Counted from the first letter of the stretch, positions 26,135 to 35,031 are shown. The stretch is 64,000 nt of DNA from Actinoplanes sp. TFC3 (GCF_001553785.1 NZ_LOJP01000001.1:2346069-2410068); one strand, 5' to 3'. Numbers and translations: made by a program. The notes: a model not told the origin generated them from the letters alone.

Positions 26135-26214
26135 GATGGCTGCGAGATCCTAGAGCACCAACGAGCCGTCCCGCTGCCCGTTCTCGATGGGGCCGCACGT
26201 TTTGAGGTGGGGGC

Positions 26215-26847
26215 ATGACTGAGCGGCTGACCACAGATGAGTTCCTGGCCTCGCCGGGCGTCGGGGACTGGGGGGTGGTCTTCGGCGGCGGCTGGGCGTG
26301 CGCGCACTTTCGTACCGCCTCGTTCGTGATCGGTGCCGCGCTGGTTCAGGAGATTTCCGTGCTCGCCGCGGCGGCCGGCCACTACCCCGACGTCGACCTG
26401 CGTCCCAACGGCGTGTACGTCCGGACGTCCAGCGGCCTGAGCGGATTGTCCTCGCGCGACGCCGAGCTGGCCCGGCAGATCTCCTCCGCCGCCGCCGAGC
26501 TGAACGTGGTTGCCGATCCCACAGTCGTACAGCAGGTCCAGGTGGCGATCGACGCGCTGGACATCGCTGCGGTGCGGCCGTTCTGGCACGCGGTGCTCGG
26601 GTACGCAGCGGTCAACGACGAAGACCTGGTCGACGACCTGCGGCGCGGACCGACGTTCTGGTTCCAGCAGATGGATTCGCAGCGCAACCGCGTCCACATC
26701 GACATCTACGTGCCACGCGATCAGGTGGAGGCCCGGGTGGCTGCGGGGCTCGCAGCCGGTGGGCAAATGGTGCGGGACAACGGCCCGGACTGGTGGACGC
26801 TGGCCGACCCCGAAGGCAACGAGGCCGACTTGGCCGCGTGGGGATGA
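26215..26847 (+). CDS. Pterin-4a-carbinolamine-dehydratase-like domain fused to a VOC domain
   Basis: 210 aa, ATG after GAGGTGGGGG. Residues about 1-95 follow the pterin carbinolamine dehydratase fold (FVIGAALVQEISVLAAAAGHYPDV, GLSSRDAELARQIS). Two of the three usual active-site histidines seem lost: HH-P-D is HY-P-D, and the later T-H is S-S. Residues 105-210 form a glyoxalase/VOC-like domain (VAIDALDIAAVRPFWHAVLGY, NRVHIDIYVPRDQ, DPEGNEADL). This fusion occurs in actinomycetes; its function is not established, and dehydratase activity is doubtful here. Confidence 0.75.
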   Translation: MTERLTTDEFLASPGVGDWGVVFGGGWACAHFRTASFVIGAALVQEISVLAAAAGHYPDVDLRPNGVYVRTSSGLSGLSSRDAELARQISSAAAELNVVADPTVVQQVQVAIDALDIAAVRPFWHAVLGYAAVNDEDLVDDLRRGPTFWFQQMDSQRNRVHIDIYVPRDQVEARVAAGLAAGGQMVRDNGPDWWTLADPEGNEADLAAWG

Positions 26848-26927
26848 GCGAGCCTGGGCGTCCGTCAGCGCCGCCGCGCCGGACGGCTCAAACGTCGCCT
26901 CGTAGTCCAGCAGTTGCTGAATTCCGG

Positions 26928-26975
26928 ACTTAGAAGGCACGCTGATACAGCACTTAGAAGGCACGCTGATACAGC
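26928..26975. repeat. Perfect 24-bp tandem duplication at the 3' end of the radical SAM gene
   Basis: Bases 26928-26951 and 26952-26975 are identical (unit begins ACTTAGAAGG and ends GATACAGC). Read on the minus strand the unit is the last six codons (LYQRAF), the TAA stop and three more bases. A second in-frame LYQRAF-stop therefore follows the first. The unit length is a multiple of 3. Confidence 0.95.
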
Positions 26976-27937
26976 GAACATCCCCGGCAAACCTCAGGCG
27001 GTTCCGCCCCAGCCAGTTGCCGCCGAAAGTCCTGATAGGCAGCTCCGCCCCAAATCTCCGGAAAGCTGGAGAACTTCAAGCTTCCCAGAGAAACCCGATC
27101 GTCCCCCATCACCATGCAACAAGGCTGCACCACTCCAGCGCTGGTGATGTAAGCCGCATCCCAAGGCCACGAGCATCCGCCGCCAGCGGACGCCGACCCG
27201 GCATGAGGCAACCGCAGCCGCAACCCCGAGGAAGCAGCCGCCTCCCGCGCCGCGGCAACCACCGCATCATCCAGGCCCGTCCACAAAGCCTGGTCCGCGG
27301 CGAACGACCGGATCTCCCCATAAGACCCAGCCGGATCGGTATCGGAGAAGCTGTGCGACAAGTTCTGCACGTGCAGCTCGTCGACGCCGATACGGCTCAG
27401 GAGGCGTACCAGATCAGGCAGTTGCTCCTGGTTCTGGCGCATCGCCACGAAGACCACGCGGATCCACGGCACCGAGGAGCCCAGGGCGCGCTTGATCGCA
27501 ACCAACCCGGCCAGATTCTCCACGACGCCGGAGAAGTGAGCGCCCTCGCGGATCGCCTCGTAGGTGGCGGCGTCGGCGCCGTCGAGCGACACGTGCAGCC
27601 AATCAACCTGGCTTTCCACGAGGGAGCGGGCGCGGCGGGCATTCAACAGAGTGGCGTTGGAGTTGAAGCCGACGGTGATGCCGCGTGCCACAGCAGCACG
27701 GATCATGTCCATCAGGTACGGCGACAGCAGCGGTTCACCGAGGCCTTGCAGCGTGAGCCGGTTCAGGGTTGGCACCTCGTCGACCAGCCGCGCGAACATT
27801 TCCAGCGGCATCGCTCCGGCGAGCTTGTTCACCGGCGGGCGGTAGCGCACCAGGCACATCGTGCAGCGCAGGTTGCAGGCCGATGTGATCTCGAGTTGCA
27901 GATGCCGGGGGAGTGGTGGCACGAGGTCAACTGGCAT
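26954..27937 (-). CDS. Radical SAM protein with SPASM-type C-terminal cluster
   Basis: 327 aa. The radical SAM cluster motif is Cys21-x3-Cys25-x2-Cys28 (ACNLRCTMC). The barrel shows QGLGEPLLSPYL, VGFNSNATLLN and WLHVSLDGADAATYEAI. The C-terminus carries further cysteines (GGCSWPWDAAYITSAGVVQPCC, then CRGC), the arrangement of SPASM/twitch auxiliary iron-sulfur clusters found in peptide- or protein-modifying members. The start overlaps the upstream TetR gene by 11 bp. No convincing precursor peptide is visible nearby, so the substrate is open. Confidence 0.88.
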   Translation of the reverse strand: MPVDLVPPLPRHLQLEITSACNLRCTMCLVRYRPPVNKLAGAMPLEMFARLVDEVPTLNRLTLQGLGEPLLSPYLMDMIRAAVARGITVGFNSNATLLNARRARSLVESQVDWLHVSLDGADAATYEAIREGAHFSGVVENLAGLVAIKRALGSSVPWIRVVFVAMRQNQEQLPDLVRLLSRIGVDELHVQNLSHSFSDTDPAGSYGEIRSFAADQALWTGLDDAVVAAAREAAASSGLRLRLPHAGSASAGGGCSWPWDAAYITSAGVVQPCCMVMGDDRVSLGSLKFSSFPEIWGGAAYQDFRRQLAGAEPPEVCRGCSLYQRAF

Positions 27938-28568
27938 GGGAACTCCCCAGCAGCAGCCCGGTCACCGCGTCGATCAGGTGGGTGGCCGTGGCGGTCCAGG
28001 CCTGGGCCGGGTCGTCGGCGCCGTTTGCCAGTCTGAGTTCCTGTTCGGCGCAGGTGTGCACGAGCAGGTTGCGCATCATGTCGCTGCGGCCCCGGCGGGC
28101 GTCGACGGGTAGGTGGGGCAGGCAGCTGTCGAAGCCGGCAATCACCGCGCGGACCGTGGGGGTGTCGGTGGCGGCGTCCACGATCAGCGCCCGGTGCAGG
28201 GGGTCCGTCATGACCTGGGCTGCGAAGCGGGCGTACCAGCTGGGTCTTCCTAGGGTGGCCAGATGATCGGTGTACGGCAACACCAGGCACCCCGCCCAGT
28301 CCCGCACCTCCTGGCTGCCGTCATGGCGGAACACGAGCTGGCGCCGCAACTGTTCCATCGGCTCGGCGTGGCGCTGCACGATCGCGCGAATCAGATCCGA
28401 CTTCGTGCCGAAGTGGTAGCCGACCGCCGCGTTGTTGCCCTGACCTGCGGCCTCACTGACCTGGCGGTTGGATACCGAGAACAGGCCCTGCTCGGCGAAC
28501 AGCCGCTCGGCAGTACTCAGGATTATCTCGCGGGTGAACCCGGCGCGGTCGGTGCGTACCTGCATCAT
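27927..28568 (-). CDS. TetR-family transcriptional regulator
   Basis: 213 aa from an ATG preceded by GGGGGGC. N-terminal TetR helix-turn-helix: FTREIILSTAERLFAEQGLFSVSNRQVSEAAGQGNNAAVGYHFGTKSDLIRAIV. The C-terminal domain is ligand-binding and divergent. It is transcribed with the radical SAM gene downstream and away from the P450 gene, and the 88-bp spacer contains an inverted repeat. Repression of one or both units is the simplest reading. Confidence 0.9.
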   Translation of the reverse strand: MMQVRTDRAGFTREIILSTAERLFAEQGLFSVSNRQVSEAAGQGNNAAVGYHFGTKSDLIRAIVQRHAEPMEQLRRQLVFRHDGSQEVRDWAGCLVLPYTDHLATLGRPSWYARFAAQVMTDPLHRALIVDAATDTPTVRAVIAGFDSCLPHLPVDARRGRSDMMRNLLVHTCAEQELRLANGADDPAQAWTATATHLIDAVTGLLLGSSHAS

Positions 28569-28589
28569 GCCCCCCGAGCTGCACTGATA

Positions 28590-28609
28590 CAGCGCACCTT
28601 ACCGCGCTG
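28590..28609. promoter_or_regulatory. Inverted repeat in the tetR-P450 spacer, with a -35-like element
   Basis: CAGCGC-N8-GCGCTG, perfect 6-bp arms, lies 22 bp upstream of the tetR start. A TTGACT at 28622-28627 can serve as -35 for the P450 gene, although no good -10 follows. Binding by the adjacent TetR protein is inferred from position. Confidence 0.45.
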
Positions 28610-28656
28610 GGGTTCAGTCGCTTGACTTAATCGAGGTGCGTGGATTGACTGGGGGC

Positions 28657-29856
28657 ATGTCCGATCTGCTGGCTTTTCCCGCGTCCCGGGCCGAGAAGTG
28701 CCCGTTCGACCCGCCGCCCGCGCTCAAGGATCTGCAGGACCAAGAACCGATGTCCCGGGTACGGCTGTGGGACGGCTCGCAGCCCTGGCTGGTGACCCGC
28801 TACGCCGAGCAGCGCGCCCTGCTGGCCGACCCCCGGGTCAGCTCCGACGTCACCAAGCCCGGCTACCCCGCGGCCGCACCGCTGCGCCCGGGCAGCAGCG
28901 ACTCCATCGGGTTCATTCTGATGGACGATCCCGAGCACGCCCGGTTGCGCCGCATGGTCACCGCGCCGTTCGCGATCAAGACCGTCGAGGCCATGCGCCC
29001 CGGCGTGCAAGCCATCGTGGACCGGCTGATCGACGAGATGCTGGCCGGTTCGCAGCCGGTGGATCTGGTCGAGGCGTTCGCGTTGCCGGTGCCGTCGCTG
29101 GTGATCTGCGACCTGCTCGGGGTGCCGTACTCCGACCACGACTTCTTTCAGGAGAACAGCAAGAACATCATCAAGCGTACGGTCCCGGTGGAGCAGCGCA
29201 ACAAAGCCTTCCAAGCCCTGCACACCTACCTGTACGACCTGCTCGCCAAGAAAGCCGAAGCGCCCGCCGATGACGTGCTGTCGCAACTGGTCGCCCGGGT
29301 CGAGCGCGGCGAGCTGACCCGCCGCGAGGCCGCGGGCATGGGCGTGCTGCTGCTGATCGCGGGCCACGAGACCACCGCGAACATGATCGCGCTCGGCACC
29401 CTGGCGCTGCTGCAGCACCCCGATCAGCTGGCCCTGCTGCGCGACTCGGACGACCCGAAGCTGGTCGCCAACGCCGTCGAGGAACTCTTGCGCTATCTCA
29501 CCATCGTGCACAACGGCCGGCGCCGGGCCGTGCTGGCCGACATCGAGATCGGCGGTCAGCTGATCCGGGCCGGTGAAGGCATCATCCTGGCCAACGACCT
29601 CGGCAACCGCGACCCCGACATGTACGCCGACCCCGACCGCCTCGACCTGACCCGCGACGCGCGCCGGCACCTGGCCTTCGGTTTCGGCGTGCACCAGTGC
29701 CTCGGCCAGCCGCTGGCCCGCCTGGAGCTGCAGGTCGTCTACAGCACGCTGTACCGCCGGATCCCCACGCTGCGGCTGGCCACCGAGGTCGACAAGGTGC
29801 CGTTCAAGCACGACGGCGCGGTCTACGGCGTGTACGAGCTGCCAGTCAGCTGGTGA
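28657..29856 (+). CDS. Cytochrome P450
   Basis: 399 aa from the ATG after GGGGGC. Haem-thiolate loop FGFGVHQCLGQPLARLEL with Cys348, oxygen-binding I-helix AGHETTANM, and the ExxR motif EELLR. The soluble length and the opening (SDLLAFPASRAEKCPFDPP) resemble actinomycete CYP105/CYP107-type enzymes. It hydroxylates a small molecule using ferredoxin partners, none of which is encoded nearby. The divergent TetR/radical SAM unit may be functionally linked. Confidence 0.93.
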   Translation: MSDLLAFPASRAEKCPFDPPPALKDLQDQEPMSRVRLWDGSQPWLVTRYAEQRALLADPRVSSDVTKPGYPAAAPLRPGSSDSIGFILMDDPEHARLRRMVTAPFAIKTVEAMRPGVQAIVDRLIDEMLAGSQPVDLVEAFALPVPSLVICDLLGVPYSDHDFFQENSKNIIKRTVPVEQRNKAFQALHTYLYDLLAKKAEAPADDVLSQLVARVERGELTRREAAGMGVLLLIAGHETTANMIALGTLALLQHPDQLALLRDSDDPKLVANAVEELLRYLTIVHNGRRRAVLADIEIGGQLIRAGEGIILANDLGNRDPDMYADPDRLDLTRDARRHLAFGFGVHQCLGQPLARLELQVVYSTLYRRIPTLRLATEVDKVPFKHDGAVYGVYELPVSW

Positions 29857-29958
29857 GCACACGACACCCAGGCGCCGGCGCCGGCTGACGGACTGGCTGC
29901 GGGCCGGCACCGTGCTGTTTTCGCTGTTGCGGGAGATGTTCTGGACCGCCGGACGCGG

Positions 29959-31584
29959 TCAGACCCTGAAGGTGCTGACCAGGCTCTGCAGTTCGCTGGA
30001 CATGCGGGCCAGCTCACCGGCGGCGCGCTGGGTGTCGGCCACGCTCTCGGTGGTCAGCCGGGTCGCGGTGGCCAGCTCGTCGATGCCGGCCGCGATCTGG
30101 GTGACGCCGCTGGCTGCCTCGGTGACGCCCCGGTTCATCTCGCCGGTCGTGGCGGTCTGCTCCTCGACGGCCGCGGCGATGGTGGTCTGGTAGTCGCTGA
30201 TCCGCGCGATGATCTCGCTGATCTCGCCGATGGCGGTGATCGCCGTGCCGGTGTCGGCCTGGATCGCGGTGACCCGGGCGCTGATGTCCTCGGTCGCCTT
30301 CGCCGTCTCCTGGGCCAGGTCCTTGACCTCGCTGGCGACCACGGCGAAGCCTTTACCGGCGTCCCCGGCCCGCGCGGCCTCGATGGTGGCGTTCAGGGCC
30401 AGCAGGTTGGTCTGCTCGGCGATCGCGGTGATCAGCTTGATCACGTTGCCGATCTCGGTCGACGAGGTGCCCAGCTGCGACACCGTCTCGTTGGTGGTCA
30501 GGGCCATGGTGACCGCCTGCCCGGCCACCTCGGCGGCCTGGTTGGCGTTCTGGGCGATCTCGCGGATCGACGCGCCCATCTGCTCCGAGCCGGCCGACAC
30601 CGTGTCGACGTTGCGGCTGACCTCGTCGGCCGCGCCGGCCACCGTGTTCGCCTGCATGCTCTGGCTCTCGGTGTTGCGGGCGATCTGCGTGCTGGTGGCC
30701 GACAGCTCCTCGGCCGCGGCGGCAAGCGAGGTCGACGCGGTGCCCAGCGACTGCACGGTCTGGCGCATGGTGGCGATCGCGCTGTTCACCGACTGCGCCG
30801 CAGTGCCGACCTCGTCGCGGCTGGTGACCGCGATGGTGCCGGTCAGGTCGCCGTTCGCCACCTGGGCGAGCACCTTGTTGACCGAGGCGAGCGGACGGGT
30901 GATCCGCCGTACCGTGAAGAAGCCCAGCACGGCCGCGATGACCATGCCGGCGACGAAGCAGGCCACCATCAGGTTGCGGCTGCTGCGGTACTGGTCGGTG
31001 TTGGCCTTCGCCGATGCGGCGCCGTCCTGCGCCTCGTCCTCGTTGAGCCCGTCGAACCCGGTGTTGACCTGGGCGATTAGCGGCGCGGCGGCGGCGTTGT
31101 AGACGAGCTGGAAGCTGTCGACGTCGCGGTCCTGGGCCAGTGGGGCCAGCCGCTCCGTGGCGATCTTGCTGAATGCGGTGACACCGGTCTGCACGGCGCG
31201 TAGCGAATCCTTGCGGTCCGCGTCGTCGCCGTTGATTGTCGTGTACTGCTGCACCGAGGCGGTGGCCGCCTTCAAAGCGGTCAGGGCGGCGGCCACGTTC
31301 TTGCTGGCGTCGGAGTTGGACGCGGCAATGTTGCTCAAGCTGAGCTGCAGCAGCACGTCGTTGAAGGACTTCTGCGCGCTCGCCAGCGTCTGCGAGGACT
31401 TGAGGTTCTTCTCGTAGATCTGGTTGGCGTTGGTGTCGGCCTGACTCAGCGAGCTCAGCCCGGTCCCGGCGACCACGCCTCCGGCAAGGAGCGCGGTGCC
31501 GAGGGCAACGCTGATCTTCACACCGACGCGAAGATCGCCGAACCAACCGGTCCACCGGGAGCGCTTGTCTGCCATGCCTGCCAT
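29959..31584 (-). CDS. Methyl-accepting chemotaxis protein
   Basis: 541 aa. Membrane helix 1 at about 20-45, an extracellular four-helix-type sensor to about 200 ([22 protein letters not shown]), then helix 2 ([18 protein letters not shown]). A HAMP domain ([22 protein letters not shown]) leads to a long signalling domain with the hairpin tip around [35 protein letters not shown]. No che genes or other receptors are nearby. An alternative start nine bases downstream (MADKRSRW) is equally plausible. In an actinomycete with motile spores this would serve zoospore taxis; ligand unknown. Confidence 0.92.
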   Translation of the reverse strand: MAGMADKRSRWTGWFGDLRVGVKISVALGTALLAGGVVAGTGLSSLSQADTNANQIYEKNLKSSQTLASAQKSFNDVLLQLSLSNIAASNSDASKNVAAALTALKAATASVQQYTTINGDDADRKDSLRAVQTGVTAFSKIATERLAPLAQDRDVDSFQLVYNAAAAPLIAQVNTGFDGLNEDEAQDGAASAKANTDQYRSSRNLMVACFVAGMVIAAVLGFFTVRRITRPLASVNKVLAQVANGDLTGTIAVTSRDEVGTAAQSVNSAIATMRQTVQSLGTASTSLAAAAEELSATSTQIARNTESQSMQANTVAGAADEVSRNVDTVSAGSEQMGASIREIAQNANQAAEVAGQAVTMALTTNETVSQLGTSSTEIGNVIKLITAIAEQTNLLALNATIEAARAGDAGKGFAVVASEVKDLAQETAKATEDISARVTAIQADTGTAITAIGEISEIIARISDYQTTIAAAVEEQTATTGEMNRGVTEAASGVTQIAAGIDELATATRLTTESVADTQRAAGELARMSSELQSLVSTFRV

Positions 31585-31921
31585 CTTCGACCCGTACCCG
31601 GGCTTCTTGAGACGTTCTGCCGTTTTCGCCCGTCGGCGGCGTCGGCGGGTTAGCGCCGGCTGTGGCTCGGTAGGCTCCGGTGGCCACCAGCGAGTGAGCA
31701 GGCTCGTTCGCTCGGCCTTGCAGCCTACCGCCGGCGGGCCGGCCCCGGAGGTGAAACGGCCTTCTCGCGACGACTGCAGTTCGCCCCGGGGCGCCGGCCG
31801 CCTCCAGCTTGGCGATCGTGCGCCGGAGCGCTGCGATGGCGTGGCCCTACATGTCGAGTTCGATGCGTGACGAGCAGCTCGCTGGGCAGGGCCCGCACGG
31901 TAGCCGATAACGGGCGAAAGG
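31585..31921. other. Non-coding stretch upstream of the chemoreceptor gene
   Basis: Neither strand has an open frame with protein-like content or consistent codon bias, and no start with a ribosome site was found. It should hold the chemoreceptor promoter (minus strand), but no clear -35/-10 pair stands out. I see no repeats beyond short GC-rich runs. Confidence 0.5.
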
Positions 31922-31959
31922 GATCGGCCCGGCCCCTCAGACGAGGGGCCGGGCCGATC
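31922..31959 (-). terminator. Strong hairpin terminator of the PRC-barrel gene
   Basis: Perfect 17-bp stem (GATCGGCCCGGCCCCTC and its complement) with loop AGAC, 14 bp downstream of the minus-strand stop at 31974. No run of T follows on either side; stem stability alone suggests a terminator. Confidence 0.85.
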
Positions 31960-31973
31960 GGGGGGCGTTGCTC

Positions 31974-32870
31974 TCAGCGGCGGCCTTCGGGGCCGTCGAA
32001 CTCGATCTGCTCCTTGCGGACCTGACCGGTGACCTGCTCCTCCTCGCGGACGGTCTCCTTGCCCAGGCGCACCCGCTCCACCGGTACGGTCTCGGTGTCC
32101 ACCACCGGGCGCTCGGCGTGCAGGGTGACTTCATGCTCGGCCTCGGTGATGGCCGGGCCGTCGAACGCGTCGCCGCGGTTGGCCTCGGTGATCGGCTCGC
32201 GCTCCAGGCGCACTTCCTCGTGCGACACCGGGACGTTGACCTGCTGCTCCTCGGTCACCACGTACTTGCGCAGGCGGGCCTTGCCGACCTCCTCGCGACG
32301 GGTGTCGGTGACCAGCCGCTCCTCCGAGCGGGTCATCGAGTCGGAGCCGCCGAGGTCGCTGTCACCGGAGCGCCGGCTGGTGCGCTCGTCCACGCGGTCC
32401 GCGAACTCGCTGCGGTGCTCGCCGTGGTGCTCACTGCGGTTCTCGTCGCGGTACTCACTGCGCTCGGTCTGGGTGCGCTCGGCGAAACCGGCGCCGGTGC
32501 CCGTGCCGCTGGTCGTGGTCGCGGTGTTCGAGGTCGAGACGTTCGAGCCGTACTCGGTTCCGGTCAGACCGTAGTACTGGTACAGCTCGTTCTCGTCGGC
32601 GTGGCTCAGGGCGCCATCGGTGTCGATGCGCGGAGCGTCCTTCACCGTCGCCTTGTCCACCGGAACGGTGATCCGGTCCCCGGAAACGCTGGCGCGCTGC
32701 AGCGGGACAAAGGTCTCCTTCGTCCCGAACAGGCCGGTCTTGACCGTCACCCACTCCGGGTCGCCGCTCTCGGCGTCGAGATAGACCTGACCGACCGAAC
32801 CGATCTTGTCACCGTCGGTGTCGTACACGTCGGCGTCGGAGAGCCTCGCGATGTCGTTCTGAGTCAGCAC
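31974..32870 (-). CDS. PRC-barrel / DUF2382 stress protein
   Basis: 298 aa from a GTG after GAAAGGA. Residues about 1-85 are a PRC-barrel ([38 protein letters not shown]). A charged low-complexity linker rich in Arg/Glu/Ser/His ([20 protein letters not shown]) follows. The last 120 residues are a DUF2382 domain with its repeating [20 protein letters not shown] and [17 protein letters not shown]. Proteins of this build are common in radiation- and desiccation-tolerant actinobacteria, but no activity is known. It has its own terminator, and a sigma-B-like promoter candidate lies about 100 bp upstream. Confidence 0.88.
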   Translation of the reverse strand: MLTQNDIARLSDADVYDTDGDKIGSVGQVYLDAESGDPEWVTVKTGLFGTKETFVPLQRASVSGDRITVPVDKATVKDAPRIDTDGALSHADENELYQYYGLTGTEYGSNVSTSNTATTTSGTGTGAGFAERTQTERSEYRDENRSEHHGEHRSEFADRVDERTSRRSGDSDLGGSDSMTRSEERLVTDTRREEVGKARLRKYVVTEEQQVNVPVSHEEVRLEREPITEANRGDAFDGPAITEAEHEVTLHAERPVVDTETVPVERVRLGKETVREEEQVTGQVRKEQIEFDGPEGRR

Positions 32871-32971
32871 AGCGTGTCCTTTCCAGGGGGTGTCACGTGA
32901 TCGGATGCTTGATCGCGTAAGGAAAAATAATGCGTGTTCAGATGGTGGCCATCATCGTCGACTCACTTGAT

Positions 32972-32996
32972 GTGCCCGAAGGTTTATGGGCTAAAC
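32972..32996 (-). promoter_or_regulatory. Sigma-B-like promoter candidate and small palindrome upstream of the PRC-barrel gene
   Basis: On the minus strand GTTT (32993-32996) is followed after 15 bp by GGGCAC (32972-32977), close to the actinobacterial general-stress pattern GTTT-N14/16-GGGTAT. The GTTT is part of a perfect GTTTA-N5-TAAAC repeat (32982-32996). Match is partial, so confidence is low. Confidence 0.3.
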
Positions 32997-33013
32997 AGCG
33001 GCCCGAAAATTTG

Positions 33014-33581
33014 TCACTGTGGTAGGGGCAACGCGATCCGGTCGAGCAGCGCGTCGAGGGCTGGTGCAAAATCGCGCGCGGCGCCGTCAAGGCTCAGATG
33101 CGGGGCCAAAACGCCGCAGAACCGGAAATGTACTCAGATCCGGGTCCGCCGTGCCGGTGGTCTGCTCGCCCGGCTGGCTGCCGCCGGCAACCCCCAGCAG
33201 CAGCCCGAGCGGCGCGCTGCTGAACGTGCGGTAAACGGTGGCGGCGTCCTCGCCGGAGAACCCGGCGGCGGTCATCGCCTCGAGCAGCGACTCGATCCAG
33301 CGCAGGCTGCGCAGCGGCGGGCGCACCGAGGGGGCCGCCGGAGGCCGGTCGCGGCCAGCGGAAACACCTCGGGATGGGCGAGCGCGATGCGGCGCGGACC
33401 ACTTCGTCCAGCAGGGCTTCGCAGCCGGGAACGTACCGGTACAAGGCCATGCCCTCGACGCTCAGATCGGCCCCGAGGCATGGCATGGTCAGCTTGGCAG
33501 GCTGTTCTCGTCGATGAGGCGGATTGCGGGCCGGACGATCCGGTCCGCCTCCAGCGCCCCTCGGGTTCCTGCACCGCTCAC
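33014..33581 (-). pseudogene. Frameshifted TetR-family regulator
   Basis: On the minus strand consecutive TetR segments occur in order but in different frames. From a GTG at 33579-33581: LEADRIVRPAIRLIDEN. Next frame: PAKLTMPCLGADLSVEGMALYRYVPG (helix-turn-helix end). Then AHPEVFPLAATGL, then LRSLRWIESLLEAM and GFSGEDAATVYRTFSS, and finally SLDGAARDFAPALDALLDRI to a stop at 33014. At least three frame changes are needed, so no functional protein is expected. It lies between the PRC-barrel and MTHFR-like genes. Confidence 0.8.
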
Positions 33582-33620
33582 GCGGCCCAGTTTCACACAA
33601 GTCAAATGCAATGTGGACGA

Positions 33621-34544
33621 TCAGTGCAGCAAAGTGCGAATTTCTTTCGCCAGCAACACCGACGCGTCGATCTCGACCTTGCGGATGGAAACGCTTTCGA
33701 CATTGAATCCGAAAGGCATTCCCAGATTGCGGCAGAAGCCGATCAGCTCGCGCGCGTTGGCCAGACATTGCCGGTACGAATCAGTCAGCGGATCGGGTGA
33801 GCGCGTCAGCGAGTTCTGCAGCCACCGCGGCACATCAACGCCCAGCCACTTCAGGAACTCCAGGGTCTTCGGCGATCCGCACACCGACAGGGTGAAGATC
33901 ATCCGGCGCGGCGGCACCCCCCGCTCGGCACACTCATAGAAGTAGTCCGAGATCAGGCTCTTCGTGGCGTCCACGTTGTACACCACCTGCGAGATGAAGA
34001 ACGAGCACCCACGCTCCTGCTTGCGCAGCATCCGCAGGTGCTCGTCACCGCGAGCCGAATACCGCTCGGTGATGCTGACCCCGCCCAGCGGCAACTCCGG
34101 GCGCACCTGCTCGCGCAACGCGTGCGCCTCATCCATCCGGGTGTGCACCGCCTTGTCGGCCGACGACGAGCCGACGAACACGCTGAACACCCGGTCGGTG
34201 TCGATTTCGCGCAGCCACCCGGACAGCTCATCCCGGGGGTACTTGCCGACACACCGGTAGACAACGACCGGCCGTTCCCAGCCGGCCAGGTAGTCGGACT
34301 GGAACACCCCCGGGTCCATCGTCGGCAGGTACGGGAACGGCCGCTGATCCGGGTTGCGGTCGCTCTCGTCGTCGATGTCGTAGAGCACCAGCCCGTCCAG
34401 GTCCAGCCCGTCGAGGCGGGCGAGCGTGACACTGGCGATCTGCGCGGCCTCGGCAGCCGAAACACTCGCACGCGGAGGCGTCAAACCCAGTAGCAGCACC
34501 TCGCCGCTGGTCCCGGCGAGCATCGTAGGTTTGTCCGTAGCCAT
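33621..34544 (-). CDS. Methylenetetrahydrofolate reductase-like protein, divergent
   Basis: 307 aa from the ATG of MATDKPTMLAG. Length and several blocks fit the MTHFR TIM barrel (PVVVYRCVGKYPRDELSGWL, CSFFISQVVYNVDATKSLISDY, RMIFTLSVCGSPKTLEFLKWLG, CRNLGMPFGFNVESVSIR). The N-terminal catalytic motif of MetF, F-E-F-F-P-P with its essential Glu, appears here as L-G-L-T-P-P, so ordinary reductase chemistry is doubtful. Flavin and folate binding are not proven. It stands alone, with no metH or glyA beside it. Treat the MTHFR name as family membership only. Confidence 0.7.
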   Translation of the reverse strand: MATDKPTMLAGTSGEVLLLGLTPPRASVSAAEAAQIASVTLARLDGLDLDGLVLYDIDDESDRNPDQRPFPYLPTMDPGVFQSDYLAGWERPVVVYRCVGKYPRDELSGWLREIDTDRVFSVFVGSSSADKAVHTRMDEAHALREQVRPELPLGGVSITERYSARGDEHLRMLRKQERGCSFFISQVVYNVDATKSLISDYFYECAERGVPPRRMIFTLSVCGSPKTLEFLKWLGVDVPRWLQNSLTRSPDPLTDSYRQCLANARELIGFCRNLGMPFGFNVESVSIRKVEIDASVLLAKEIRTLLH

Positions 34545-34669
34545 TCCGATACGGTACTGAGCGGTCCAGGCACCCTCACGGAAGGGCGAGCCCCGGGACG
34601 CTGGCGGGGGCGCGTGAGCATGCACCGGCGGACCTGTCGCATCGTTGACCGTCAGCGCGTAGAAGGCGT

Positions 34670-35031
34670 GTGGCGGCCGTGTTCACCCGCAACGCGGACT
34701 GGTATCACCTCACCGAGCTCGTGGTCTGTGCCGACGGCGCTGTCGATGCCGGTGGCGGGCCGGCCGACCTCGACGGCCTGCGAGCCGACCTGGAGAGCGG
34801 CCGGGTGGTGACCCGGCTGGAGGACGGCATCTGGGCCTCGGTGCACGAGGTGGGCTCGTGGCGGATCAGTGATCCGGTGGGTGGGCGACATGGACCACAA
34901 GGACTTCCCGCTGCGGGTACGTCGACGCCGATCCGGGCTACTGGGTGGTGGGCGGCGAACGGAACTCCAACTGGATCGGCCGGCTGCTCGAGGTGATCCG
35001 CTCGGAGCCGGCCGCGGCCCGGATGCGCTGA
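34670..35031 (+). pseudogene. Broken gene for an actinobacterial protein of unknown function
   Basis: Starting at a GTG after AGAAGG, the frame reads TRNADWYHLTELVVCADGAVD, then TRLEDGIWASVHEVGSW. After that the protein-like sequence jumps frame: GDMDHKDFPLRV, and then PGYWVVGGERNSNWIGRL to MR-stop at 35031. At least two frame changes, and probably an internal deletion, are needed. The intact family is not recognised with certainty. 35032-35270 holds no further gene, only the leader of the protease gene. Confidence 0.6.

Noticed and set aside
28566..28587. Hexapeptide frame (MPPELH-stop) just upstream of the P450, considered as a biarylitide-like precursor
   Set aside because: No aromatic residue to crosslink, no ribosome site, and antisense to the tetR start.
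31585..31870. Plus-strand frame upstream of the chemoreceptor
   Set aside because: Low-complexity Arg/Ser/Pro translation, no ribosome site, no codon-position bias.
34545..34669. Riboswitch upstream of the MTHFR-like gene
   Set aside because: Only 125 bp to the next feature and no recognisable SAM, SAH or B12 core; the presumed leader has no stable conserved stem pattern.
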